A DNA stretch of 64,000 bases, from contig NZ_LMBW01000003.1 in NCBI RefSeq assembly GCF_001439915.1, positions 81,363-145,362 on the forward strand. Reading direction: 5' to 3'. Of this stretch, positions 43,407-51,480 are shown in pieces (positions within the stretch are counted from its first letter, which is position 1; every line of letters starts with the position of its first letter). The position numbers were made by a program, and so were the translations under genes. A model generated the notes under the pieces. It had not been told where the DNA came from and searched no databases. It saw only the letters and a list, made by a program, of their open reading frames with translations. This stretch comes from Fredinandcohnia humi (lineage in GTDB: Bacteria > Bacillota > Bacilli > Bacillales > Bacillaceae_L).

Positions 43407-44945
43407 ATGACAAAAAAAGTATCCAGTATTGGTTTGAAAGGGTTGGAGGGTTATCGTGTACAAGTGGAGGTCAGAATTCGCCCTGGGACGGAATCAATGG
43501 TGATTGTCGGTCTTCCCGATGCATCCGTCAAGGAATCGAGAGAGAGGGTAATTGCTGCAATAATTTATTTTGACATGGATGTAACTGACCAAAAGGTTGT
43601 GGTTAACCTTTCACCTGCAGAACAAAAGAAAAATGGGCCGTTGTTTGATCTGGCAATTGCGATTGCTGCGCTGAAGGAACTGAATGTTATAAGAGCGGAA
43701 ATACCCATTGATACTGCCTTTATTGGGGCACTATCCCTTGATGGTGAGGTAGTTAAAGCCGAGGGAATGTTACCAGCCTTAGTTGCAGCAAAATCATTAG
43801 GAATTAAGAAAGTATACTTTCCTTTTGATCCAGTAATCCCTATTCATATGCTGCAGGGGTTGGAATGCGTGGTAGTTCACCATATTGAGGAAGTTGTACA
43901 AAACTTAGAAGGGCAGGAGAGTTTGACCTTTCATCCTGGAACAACACCATTAAATGAAACTCCACTTTTTTCTCACCGCCCACAAAAGGATTTCTGTCAT
44001 GTAATAGGACACGAACAAGCAAAGCGGGCTTTGGAAATTGCTGCTGCTGGTGAACATAACGTTCTTATGGGCGGTCCACCAGGCTGTGGCAAAAGCATGC
44101 TGGCAGAAACCTTTCCATCCATCCTACCCCCACTAACAAACCAAGCACAGTTAGAAGTCATCAGTCTTTATCAACTCGCAGGGGAGAAAATAATTTCCTA
44201 TAACAAGGTTCCATATCGTCATCCACATCATTCAGCATCATCCGTAGCCATAATTGGCGGCGGTTCTACTCCAAGACCAGGAGAAATCTCCTTAGCACAT
44301 CATGGGGTATTGTTTTTGGATGAAATAGCGGAGTTTACAAAGAAGACACTTGATATGCTGAGGCAGCCATTAGAAACAGGGGAAGTGACGATCAGCAGAG
44401 CACATTCTACTATTACGTACCCATCCTCATTTATTTTGGTCGGTGCCATGAATCCATGTCCATGTGGCTATCTTGGTTCAGATGATCATTATTGCACATG
44501 TTCATCAAAACAAATCCAAAGCTACCGAAATCGTCTGTCAGGGCCGGTATTCGACCGAATTGATATTCTATTGTCATTAAAGTCAGTCAATCTTGATCAA
44601 CCAGCTAAAAGTTTGGAAACTTCGGAGGAAATCAGAGAACGTGTTCAAGTGGCACGGCAACTTCAGTATCAACGCTATCAGATGGAAATCGCAAATGCAA
44701 AAGTACCATATGAAATCATGACAGAAGTGAGTCCTTTGACTAGTGAACAGAGGAAAATGCTTTCGAATGTGGCTGTTAAACAAAAATGGAGCAATAGAGT
44801 GCAAATCAAAATCATTCGTTTGGCAAGGACTATTTCTGACTTAGCGGGAGAAGAAGATATTAGTGATACAGCTATTTGGGAGGCAATGACACTGAGAAGA
44901 TGGGGTGTGCATAAGCAACAAAGTGTAGCGAGGGAAACATTATGA
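43407..44945 (+). CDS. comM: ComM/YifB-type AAA+ ATPase (Mg-chelatase-like)
   Basis: A 512-residue cytoplasmic helicase-like ATPase; ComM in other bacteria drives branch migration during natural transformation. An N-terminal Lon-substrate-like domain (VQVEVRIRPGTESMVIVGLP; EQKKNGPLFDLAIA) is followed by the AAA+ core with Walker A GGPPGCGKSML (about 220), Walker B VLFLDEIAEF (about 300) and MNPCPCG near 350. GGAGGTCG precedes ATG 43407. Its stop overlaps the start of the RAYT gene by four bases. Confidence 0.92.
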   Translation: MTKKVSSIGLKGLEGYRVQVEVRIRPGTESMVIVGLPDASVKESRERVIAAIIYFDMDVTDQKVVVNLSPAEQKKNGPLFDLAIAIAALKELNVIRAEIPIDTAFIGALSLDGEVVKAEGMLPALVAAKSLGIKKVYFPFDPVIPIHMLQGLECVVVHHIEEVVQNLEGQESLTFHPGTTPLNETPLFSHRPQKDFCHVIGHEQAKRALEIAAAGEHNVLMGGPPGCGKSMLAETFPSILPPLTNQAQLEVISLYQLAGEKIISYNKVPYRHPHHSASSVAIIGGGSTPRPGEISLAHHGVLFLDEIAEFTKKTLDMLRQPLETGEVTISRAHSTITYPSSFILVGAMNPCPCGYLGSDDHYCTCSSKQIQSYRNRLSGPVFDRIDILLSLKSVNLDQPAKSLETSEEIRERVQVARQLQYQRYQMEIANAKVPYEIMTEVSPLTSEQRKMLSNVAVKQKWSNRVQIKIIRLARTISDLAGEEDISDTAIWEAMTLRRWGVHKQQSVARETL

Positions 44946-45505
44946 CACGTCAAAAAAGAGTATGGATTCCTAATTGTTATTACCATATTGTCTGCCGGGG
45001 CAACCGCCGTGATCCTCTTTTCAGGAATGCAAGTGATTTTCAAGCATTCTTACATATCCTTCATCAACTTCATGAAAAGTATCCTTTTGAAATGGCTTCC
45101 TATTGTTTAATGAATAATCATTACCATCTTCAAATGAGGTCAAGGGAATTTCCGCTATCTAAAGTGATGTCGCTTATGAACAAACGATACGCCAATTACT
45201 ATAATACAAAATACCGCTTGACAGGACATGTCTATGAAAAACATTATTATGACAAAATTATTGAAGATAAAGAGGGTATGTTGGGGATTAGTCGATATAT
45301 TCATTTAAATCCTGTAGAAGCAAAAATGACAAGAAAGCCAGAACATTATCCATGGAGTAGCTTTTACCTATTTAAATATCCAAACACCCTACCACCAAAA
45401 TTTATGAACATGGATAGCCTGCTAGATTATTACGAAGGAGCTGTGGAGCAGAGAAGAGAGAAGTATTGTAAGAGCTTAAACATCCCGCCGATTGGTTTGG
45501 AGTAG
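44942..45505 (+). CDS. REP-associated tyrosine transposase (RAYT, Y1/HUH family)
   Basis: 187 residues with the Y1-transposase layout: RVWIPNCYYHIVCRGN at the N-terminus, the HUH-type metal motif NNHYHLQM near 60, a Tyr-rich stretch RYANYYNTKYRLTGHVYEKH and SRYIHLNPVEAKM near 118. RAYT proteins act on short palindromic REP repeats as single-copy, domesticated enzymes. ATGA overlaps the comM stop, so the two are translationally coupled. The window carries about 15 R1 palindromes that could be its substrates; that link is inference. Confidence 0.88.
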   Translation: MTRQKRVWIPNCYYHIVCRGNRRDPLFRNASDFQAFLHILHQLHEKYPFEMASYCLMNNHYHLQMRSREFPLSKVMSLMNKRYANYYNTKYRLTGHVYEKHYYDKIIEDKEGMLGISRYIHLNPVEAKMTRKPEHYPWSSFYLFKYPNTLPPKFMNMDSLLDYYEGAVEQRREKYCKSLNIPPIGLE

Positions 45506-45507
45506 CT

Positions 45508-45700
45508 GCAGTTGTAGTTCGGGGTCGACATGGAAAGTATCACACAAGGCGAAACATCCGAAATGATAAAGAAACGAGTCATCCAAGCTCGCAATCGTGA
45601 ATATGAATCAATTAAGAATAAGTTTCTTCTTGATTGCAATATACTATGGGCAAACGTCAGCCCAAAAAGATCCCACCACTTTCTTAGGAGGTGCTATTAA
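45508..45700 (+). pseudogene. Possible comM-like 3' fragment
   Basis: A frame containing VDMESITQGETSEMIKKRVI and QARNREYESIKNKFLLD resembles the C-terminal ComM segment (here ETSEEIRERVQVARQLQYQRY in the intact gene), but then diverges. ATG 45531 has no good binding site. It may be the end of a second comM copy, or a small gene of its own. Confidence 0.35.
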
Positions 45701-46012
45701 ATGGTTCTAATAAAGAAAGCAGAAGTTGTACCAGGTCTTACAGGATGGCTGCTTATTGAGTTTGATAATGGTATCCGAAAACTTGTGGACATCAACCCGC
45801 AAATGGAAGGGGTCTTACAAAAATTAAAAGACCAGAACTTTTTTGAACAAGTGTACGTAGATCCAGAACTACAAACAATTTCATGGCCAGGTGAACTGGC
45901 CTTAGACCCAGACAATCTGTACAACGAAGGAATAAGTATAAGGCTAGCCCATAGTCTTGCAAAAGCCATTAAAACAAAAACAATATTTGCAGAATTCATT
46001 GAACAACAGTGA
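45701..46012 (+). CDS. DUF2442 domain protein
   Basis: 103 residues, ATG 45701 after TTAGGAGGTG. The DUF2442 fold is seen in GWLLIEFDNGIRKLVDINPQ and the end VDPELQTISWPGELALDPDN. Function unknown; such genes are often next to DUF4160 or toxin-antitoxin-like genes, but none is recognised here. A 3' fragment of a close copy lies at 13298-13450. Confidence 0.82.
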   Translation: MVLIKKAEVVPGLTGWLLIEFDNGIRKLVDINPQMEGVLQKLKDQNFFEQVYVDPELQTISWPGELALDPDNLYNEGISIRLAHSLAKAIKTKTIFAEFIEQQ

Positions 46013-46040
46013 GGGACCAGATTCACTGTCCCAAATCGCC
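46011..46040. repeat. R1-family repeat piece
   Basis: GAGGGACCAGATTCACTGTC followed by CC begins at the DUF2442 stop codon. A degenerate single palindrome. Confidence 0.45.
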
Positions 46041-46085
46041 TTTACCACTTAGTAGCTGTGAACTTATTACTAAAAACGAATTATT

Positions 46086-46230
46086 ATAATAGAATACCAA
46101 AGACGCGATTATAAAGAATCTGTACTAATCGGGCATTTTTGAAAAACCCCAATTTCAAACAAACGATTGTTTAACGGTCTAGAGCAGTACTAGCACGGAA
46201 CGCTAAATTCAATCAAACGTTCATTTGAAT
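46086..46230. repeat. Paired-palindrome element, copy d, with upstream hairpin
   Basis: TAGAATACCAAAGACGCGAT and CTGTACTAATCGGGCATTTT repeat the upstream part of copy c. TTTCAAACAAACGATTGTTT is centred at 46164.5 and AATCAAACGTTCATTTGAA at 46218.5, 54 bp apart. No gene lies in 46041-46365. Confidence 0.7.
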
Positions 46231-46365
46231 TTTTTACGGAAGGAATCATCGTTTGTGAACCCAACTGTTATACCATTAATTTAGTAGCCGAATATAGTGG
46301 TAAATGGCTTAAGGGTACCGGACGTAGTGACAGGTTCATATGTCGATTGAATTTCTTCTATAGCA

Positions 46366-47244
46366 CTACCGATATCTGGTTATGATGACACCATCTACGT
46401 TATTCCCAGAAATCTCATATTGAGACAAGATAGGATCTACCATTTTTAGTGTTTCTGAAGCAGGGTAGTATGTAATGAAGTATTCTTTTTCATCAACAGT
46501 GGTCTCTACGGTCTTTTCCTTTTTCAGATATTCTATGTATTCCTCCAACACGAGGTCCAATTCCTTCATAATCACACTATGGGGCAAACCCACATAGCGA
46601 AAATGCCATGGTTCATATTCAATCCCTGTAATATCTGTTTTGTCCTTTGGATACCGCAGTATAAACCCGTATTTCCAAGCATTTTCTTCCATCCATTTCC
46701 CTTCAGGTGCACTTTCCATTTTCATTAAGGTCGAACCAACATCAATTGATAACCCGAGATTATGTTCGCTATATCCCGGTGGCAAGGCGTAAGCAGAACC
46801 CAACTCATTATAGAGTTTTGCTTGCTCTTCAAAGCTACGAAACCCACTATTCACAGAAAAGTGAACCAGACCATCCTTTTTTGCAGCCTCCATCATGTTG
46901 GAAAATACGTGTCCTACCTCTATTGATAGAGAGATTGAATCAATGCTTGTCCCGAATTGTTTCCCCATTTCTGGTATTGAAGATAATGGTGCGATGTCTT
47001 CTTTTATACTATTTTGTTTCATCGGAAAGGTATTGTTGACCAGCAGCAAGTCTCCTTGATAAATCTGATTCTCGTTGATATCAATGGTGTTGATTTTCTG
47101 TAGGGGAGGCTCTCTCATAACCAGATTAGAAACAATTTTAACTTCAGACTGTGCTCCTCCACTTTTCTGAAAAAATGGAATGAAAGCAACACCAATGATT
47201 AGACCCAATAATGCTAGCAATACCCACTTATTGATCCGCTGCAA
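46366..47244 (-). CDS. VanY/M15-type D-alanyl-D-alanine carboxypeptidase
   Basis: A membrane-anchored wall peptidase trimming the terminal D-Ala of peptidoglycan stems. About 292 residues with an N-terminal helix (about 8-25) and the M15B motifs NSGFRSFEEQ, the zinc site SEHNLGLSIDVG and EPWHFRYVG. TTG 47244 is eight bases after AGGAGG; the GTG at 47253 is right against that site and less likely. Stand-alone gene; an R1 repeat lies just upstream. Confidence 0.88.
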   Translation of the reverse strand: MQRINKWVLLALLGLIIGVAFIPFFQKSGGAQSEVKIVSNLVMREPPLQKINTIDINENQIYQGDLLLVNNTFPMKQNSIKEDIAPLSSIPEMGKQFGTSIDSISLSIEVGHVFSNMMEAAKKDGLVHFSVNSGFRSFEEQAKLYNELGSAYALPPGYSEHNLGLSIDVGSTLMKMESAPEGKWMEENAWKYGFILRYPKDKTDITGIEYEPWHFRYVGLPHSVIMKELDLVLEEYIEYLKKEKTVETTVDEKEYFITYYPASETLKMVDPILSQYEISGNNVDGVIITRYR

Positions 47245-47256
47245 TTTTTCCACCTC

Positions 47257-47290
47257 CTAGGGACAGAGGGACAGGGTCCTTCGTCCTATT
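47257..47290. repeat. R1-family repeat
   Basis: GGGACAGAGGGACAGGGTCC followed by TTCGTCC, directly upstream of the VanY-like gene ribosome binding site. Confidence 0.55.
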
Positions 47291-47384
47291 TTTAACATTT
47301 AGCCAAAACATCCCAAAGGGTGTTTTTGTATAAGTGTATATCAAATGAGGATGTATCGATATCTGTTGTAATTGCTAAATTTCA

Positions 47385-47462
47385 TTTCAAACAAATGTTT
47401 GTTTGCCAGTTCAGTACTACAGCCGCAGCTGTTTCGATTTTCAAACAAGCGCTTGTTTGAAT
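47385..47462. repeat. Paired-palindrome element, copy e
   Basis: TTTCAAACAAATGTTTGTTT is centred at 47396.5. The second site runs from TTCAAACAAGCG to CGCTTGTTTGAA, a perfect 22-bp palindrome centred at 47450.5, again 54 bp away. Confidence 0.75.
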
Positions 47463-47638
47463 GATTTCTTTGATGCTTAGACATACGGGTATAGTGGTGA
47501 AAGGTGATTATTTAGTATTCTTGAATAACAAATAGGACACTTTACCGGGTTACCACAAATTCCGAATTGAATAAATCACGTGAAGAGGTTTCATCCTAAG
47601 CTTAGGTAGTTTACTCACAAATGGAGGTAAGGCGAGGG

Positions 47639-47776
47639 ATGAACAAAAAGCGCATTGAAACAATTGAAAACAATGTAATCGCAGCAGTTATAGGATTTAT
47701 GATTGCCTATGTGATTGGATCATTTATTTTTCCCTACGACCTAGGAACAGGCGCATTCTGGCAATTGCTTGAGTAG
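47639..47776 (+). CDS. Small single-pass membrane protein, 45 residues
   Basis: Starts after GGAGGTAAGGCG. MNKKRIETIENNVIAAVIGF and then a hydrophobic helix (about 13-32) ending FIFPYDLG. No family recognised. The strong binding site and good hydrophobic pattern support a real gene. Confidence 0.55.
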   Translation: MNKKRIETIENNVIAAVIGFMIAYVIGSFIFPYDLGTGAFWQLLE

Positions 47777-47817
47777 GTGTGACTATAGGGCGGGTTTAGT
47801 GATCCAAAATATTATCC

Positions 47818-47982
47818 CTAAGACCTATTCCGCTTTTTTAAACGATCCTCAAATAATGCCTTTTTCACTTCGAAGCTAGGTTCTTGTGGGTCAGAGTTTC
47901 CATGTTCCCCAAGTTTTTTTAGTTGTTTTTCAATTATCCTTTTTTTTTCTTCAAAGGCTAGGTCATGTTCTGAGATAATTAA
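47818..47982 (-). pseudogene. Possible gene fragment without start codon
   Basis: A 54-codon minus-strand frame reads EHDLAFEEKKRIIEKQLKKL and ends KKALFEDRLKKRNRS. It has a protein-like, helical composition, but no ATG, GTG or TTG is available after the preceding stop. Probably a remnant. Confidence 0.3.
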
Positions 47983-48189
47983 TTATCTTTCAGAAAAGGT
48001 AAATAGCCTTCTCAAAGTAAAACTTTTGAAAATGCTTTGGTATTCCGATATCATCCACTTAAAGAGAGAAGATAGATTAATAAGTCGATACTTGGTTTGC
48101 TCAGGTAAATCACTAATTATCGCATAGGTGGGTCAAAATGAAGACGACTTTTGTATAATCCCATGGATATATCCATTATGTGGAAAATA

Positions 48190-48222
48190 TGGGAGAACGG
48201 CAGAACCATCCCCTTGATTCTT
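48190..48222. repeat. Degenerate R1-family repeat
   Basis: GGAGAACGGCAGAACCATCC followed by CCTTG, similar to the piece near 52640. Confidence 0.4.
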
Positions 48223-48255
48223 TTGAAATTACATTTCAAAATTAAAAACATAATA

Positions 48256-48284
48256 TTGACACAATATTTTGAAATGGATATACT
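48256..48284 (+). promoter_or_regulatory. Strong sigma-A promoter of the amidase gene
   Basis: TTGACA (48256-48261), 17 bases, TATACT (48279-48284). Transcription would start near 48291, leaving a leader of about 450 bases. Confidence 0.75.
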
Positions 48285-48290
48285 AGGAAA

Positions 48291-48740
48291 TAATATTTAA
48301 ACTAAATCAAATAAAAGGATATCCTTTTTACAAAAATACTAGACTATCTTGGATGGACAAAGTTACTGCTAATAACCAAGGATAATAGTCTAGTAAAAAC
48401 GGAAAAGGTGAAGGGAATAACACCATCCGAATGAAAATACAGATAAGAAAATGCCCTTTTTTCTAGTAAAATGGAGGATCACAAAAAAGGAGGATACTGA
48501 AAAGACAAAAGGAAATGAATGACGCAGGTTTTTAGGGATGTAGGGTTGCAGGCCTTATTATATAAGGGTAATAAAATTATATGTAATTGACTAGAAAACT
48601 TACCAATCTATTAAAATTTGGCCTACTAATATTAAAACATTCCATGATATGTACTTAAAATAATTACGGAAAAATGTGAAAAACTTCCTATTTTCAAAAA
48701 TAACAGTCGTAGTGATAAACCTAAAAAGGGGATGAATGAA
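48291..48740 (+). promoter_or_regulatory. Long structured 5' leader of the amidase gene
   Basis: Contains an inverted pair ACTAGACTATCTTGG (about 48340) and CCAAGGATAATAGTCTAGT (about 48377), a hairpin CGG-GGTG/CACC-CCG near 48400-48432, and further G-rich stretches. Length and structure suggest a cis-regulatory RNA, but I could not match it to a known riboswitch class. Confidence 0.4.
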
Positions 48741-50777
48741 TTGAAAAGGGCTTTTGTTACCTTATTGTTTTTTACAATTATGCTAGTAACATTTACTGGC
48801 GGAGTATTTGTTAGCGCTTTCGAAGGGGAATCGCCAAAGGAACCAGTTTCAAATGACGGGTCTAAGTCTTATATTGATGTTACAACGATAACAGAGGGTG
48901 GAAATACGGTGAAGGGTACTCCTGTTGTAACAGCCATTCCTGCAGCCGGGAAACAGGTTAACAGTGTAAAGTTTTTCGCAAAGGCCCTAAATACTCCAGA
49001 AGATGATTTCTATCCATACCCAGCAAAAACTGCACCACCGTATCAATGGGGTTGGTGGACAGGTGGACAAAGTGTGCCGGATGGTAAATACATACTGAGA
49101 ATGGACATTACATATTCATCCGAAGAGGTGGAAGTAATAACTAGGGAAATCATTGTGGATAATGAGGATGAGCCCAATTCGCCAACATCCCCGGTGAATC
49201 TAGAAGTAGCCTCAATCACTAACACAAGTGTAGCATTGTCATGGGATCCATTAGAAGGGGGAAATTTCTTCAATTATGTAGTTTTTAAAGATGGAAATAA
49301 AATTGGTGAAACAAAACAAACTACTTTCGACATACAGGGTCTATCTGCAAATACATTATATAATTTACAGGTAAAGGCGCAGGATATATACGGAAATATT
49401 TCCATTGACGATAATTCCATATTGGTACTTACACCTTCACAGGATGGAGACGCGGATCCACTTCCTTCCATGAGCCAAGTAGATATTGATGGACCTGAAG
49501 GTAAAATCATAGGAGTAGATAGTTATTCTGGTACTGTACAATTTGCTGTTACAGTGGATGATTCAAATTTGGACGGGGTTGAATTTTTTATAAAAAATCT
49601 TAAGGATTCAGATTCTTTCTATCAGCTCCTACCAAATAAACATAAAGATGGGAATATTTATTCCGCAACCTTGGATACAAAATCCATGCCCGAGGGTAAG
49701 ACAATAGTAAAGGTGGTTGCAAAGGACATATCGGGACAGGTCAGGACGGTTAGCAGGGTATTTCTTGTAGCTAACAAAAATATTAATGGTTATCCGTATG
49801 TAAATGAGTATATTAAAGATGAAAAGCTTGAAGTTGTTCCTTTAAAAACAGAATATAATAGTGACTTCCCACAGTTTAATTATCGTAATGGTTATGGTGC
49901 AGTTGAGGGTGTCGTCGCTCACGAAACAGCGAATAGCGATAAAAACATTAGACAAGAGATTGAATACATGAGCGAAAATTATAACAGTGCATTTGTGCAC
50001 GCATTTGTGGACCATTCTAATATTATTGAAATCCACCCTACGGATATTGGCGCGTGGGGTGCCGGTCGCTATGCAAATGAGCGGTTTATTCATGTAGAGT
50101 TGGTTAGGGTCCATTCATTTGATGAGTTTGCTCGTTCTATCAACAATTACTCAGACTATATAGCCTCACTTCTTTATCATTATAATCTAGATGTGGATAG
50201 CGCTGAGAGTGATGGTGAGGGGACGTTATGGTCACACAATGCAGTTTCCAAATATTTAGGAGGGACAACACACACTGACCCAATGGACTATTTTGCCATG
50301 TGGGGATATGATTGGGACCAGTTTCTCACATTAGTGGAGGAAAAATATTTGGAAAAAGTGCAGAATGGGGAAGATGATCAAACTGATAACGATGACACCG
50401 AAGGAGAAGATGATCAATCGGACACCGATGACACCGAAGGGGAAGATGATCAATCGGGCACCGAAGACACAGAAGGGGAAGATGATCAATCCGGCACTGA
50501 TGACACAGAAGGGGAAGATGATCAATCCGGCACGGATGACACTAAAGGAGAAGATAATCAATCTGGCACCGATGACACTAAAGGCGAAGATGGTCAATCC
50601 GGCAACAATGACACTAAAGGGGAAGATGGTCAATCTGGAACCAATAACACCAAAGGAAGCGTCCTGCCGAAAACAGCAACTCAATATTACACAATGGTTG
50701 CTGTTGGGGCATTATTAATTCTCGTTGGAGGAATTTCATACATTATTATGCTGAGAAGAAAATATTCAGAGGGTTAA
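48741..50777 (+). CDS. LPXTG-type surface protein with Amidase_2 domain
   Basis: A wall-anchored protein of 678 residues. Signal peptide (about 1-28), Ig-like part (45-145), fibronectin type III (about 150-230), second Ig-like part (240-345), N-acetylmuramoyl-L-alanine amidase type 2 domain (about 365-540; VVAHETANSD, HAFVDHSNIIE, HTDPMDYF hold the zinc-site His), eight acidic 12-residue repeats, then LPKTA, a membrane helix and RRKYSEG. LPKTA is an LPXTG variant for sortase. Probably peptidoglycan remodelling at the surface. TTG 48741 is chosen since AAAGGGG ends right at the ATG at 48732. Confidence 0.87.
   Translation: MKRAFVTLLFFTIMLVTFTGGVFVSAFEGESPKEPVSNDGSKSYIDVTTITEGGNTVKGTPVVTAIPAAGKQVNSVKFFAKALNTPEDDFYPYPAKTAPPYQWGWWTGGQSVPDGKYILRMDITYSSEEVEVITREIIVDNEDEPNSPTSPVNLEVASITNTSVALSWDPLEGGNFFNYVVFKDGNKIGETKQTTFDIQGLSANTLYNLQVKAQDIYGNISIDDNSILVLTPSQDGDADPLPSMSQVDIDGPEGKIIGVDSYSGTVQFAVTVDDSNLDGVEFFIKNLKDSDSFYQLLPNKHKDGNIYSATLDTKSMPEGKTIVKVVAKDISGQVRTVSRVFLVANKNINGYPYVNEYIKDEKLEVVPLKTEYNSDFPQFNYRNGYGAVEGVVAHETANSDKNIRQEIEYMSENYNSAFVHAFVDHSNIIEIHPTDIGAWGAGRYANERFIHVELVRVHSFDEFARSINNYSDYIASLLYHYNLDVDSAESDGEGTLWSHNAVSKYLGGTTHTDPMDYFAMWGYDWDQFLTLVEEKYLEKVQNGEDDQTDNDDTEGEDDQSDTDDTEGEDDQSGTEDTEGEDDQSGTDDTEGEDDQSGTDDTKGEDNQSGTDDTKGEDGQSGNNDTKGEDGQSGTNNTKGSVLPKTATQYYTMVAVGALLILVGGISYIIMLRRKYSEG
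50367..50654 (+). repeat. Eight tandem 36-bp coding repeats
   Basis: Encode GEDDQSGTDDTE-like units, eight times, forming an acidic stalk before the sortase signal of the amidase. Units differ mainly at D/G, S/T and E/K positions, which suggests ongoing unit exchange. The antisense strand shows long open frames here only because of the repeat. Confidence 0.9.
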
Positions 50778-50886
50778 CCCTACAATCGATTACTATCATT
50801 CAATTGATTGAATGAAACGGATGATAGCGGGCTACTGTCAATTGCCCAATTCAAAAAAAGCTAGTTATAAACTTTTTAATAACAAA

Positions 50887-50957
50887 AGCCCGTTTAGTAG
50901 CAATCCGTACTAATCGGGCTATTTTTGTGATTGACGATACAAACAAGCGTCCGTTTG
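50887..50957. repeat. Paired-palindrome element, copy f (terminator plus left site only)
   Basis: AGCCCGTTTAGTA pairs with TACTAATCGGGCT and is followed by ATTTTT, then ACAAACAAGCGTCCGTTTGA centred at 50948.5. The expected right site near 51002 is disrupted where an R1 repeat begins at 50998. The hairpin also serves as terminator for the amidase gene. Confidence 0.6.
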
Positions 50958-50997
50958 AGACTTAAGCCCAGCGATACCACCGGAATTTTAATTAAAG

Positions 50998-51029
50998 GTG
51001 GGACAAGGGACCTGTCCCCGCGACCCAGA
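50998..51029. repeat. R1-family repeat
   Basis: GTGGGACAAGGGACCTGTCC followed by CCGCGACCC lies just before the NrdG-like gene and in place of the right half of element copy f. Confidence 0.6.
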
Positions 51030-51038
51030 AATGTGGTG

Positions 51039-51480
51039 ATGTTGTGTCTTCCATCCGTATATCTTAGAATTGTGAAGGAAACGAAGGTGGAAGGTCCAGG
51101 GCTGCGTTACTGTATCTGGGTACAAGGGTGCCCGATTCACTGTGAGGGTTGTTTTAATCCAAATACCTGGTCTTTTGAAGGCGGAACTTTCATGACGATT
51201 GAGGAGATCTTCCATGATATCGAAGATGTTTTAAAGAGAAAGCCGGAACTTGAGGGGGTTACTTTTTTAGGGGGAGAGCCTTTTAGCCAAGCCCGGCCGC
51301 TTAGCAACCTTGCGAGTCGCGTGAAAGAATTGGGTCTATCCATTGTGACATTTACAGGTTATGAGTATGAAAAAATAAAAAACGCTAAAAATCCAGTTTG
51401 GAACGCTCTATTGGTGCAAACGGATTTATTAATCGGTGGACCGTATATTCAAAGTCAGCATGATCTCAGTCGGCCTTGTA
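51039..51480 (+). pseudogene. NrdG-like radical SAM activase, 3' end lost
   Basis: About 145 native residues from ATG 51039: VYLRIVKETKVEGPGLRYCI, the cluster motif CPIHCEGC (CX3CX2C for the 4Fe-4S cluster and SAM), FLGGEPFSQA near 80 and DLLIGGPYIQSQHDLSRP near 135. These are the features of anaerobic ribonucleotide reductase activating proteins. The last conserved part (RGSxNQR in relatives) is missing because at about 51475 the sequence changes to an ABC permease gene; the frame continues with junk to 51608. Most of the protein is present, but function is doubtful. Confidence 0.75.

Noticed and set aside
48285-48740. c-di-AMP (ydaO) or c-di-GMP riboswitch before the amidase
   Set aside because: Key conserved blocks of these classes could not be found in order; kept only as an unassigned leader.
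50331-50718. Long open frames on both strands over the amidase repeat region
   Set aside because: They are shadows of the 36-bp tandem coding repeat; only the frame continuous with the amidase makes biological sense.
50931-51038. N-terminal extension of the NrdG-like protein
   Set aside because: Made of palindrome element f and an R1 repeat; the native start with family similarity is at 51039.
51436-51475. Apparent N-terminus of the XylH-like permease
   Set aside because: These codons are the NrdG-like gene read out of frame; homology to permeases starts at about 51475.
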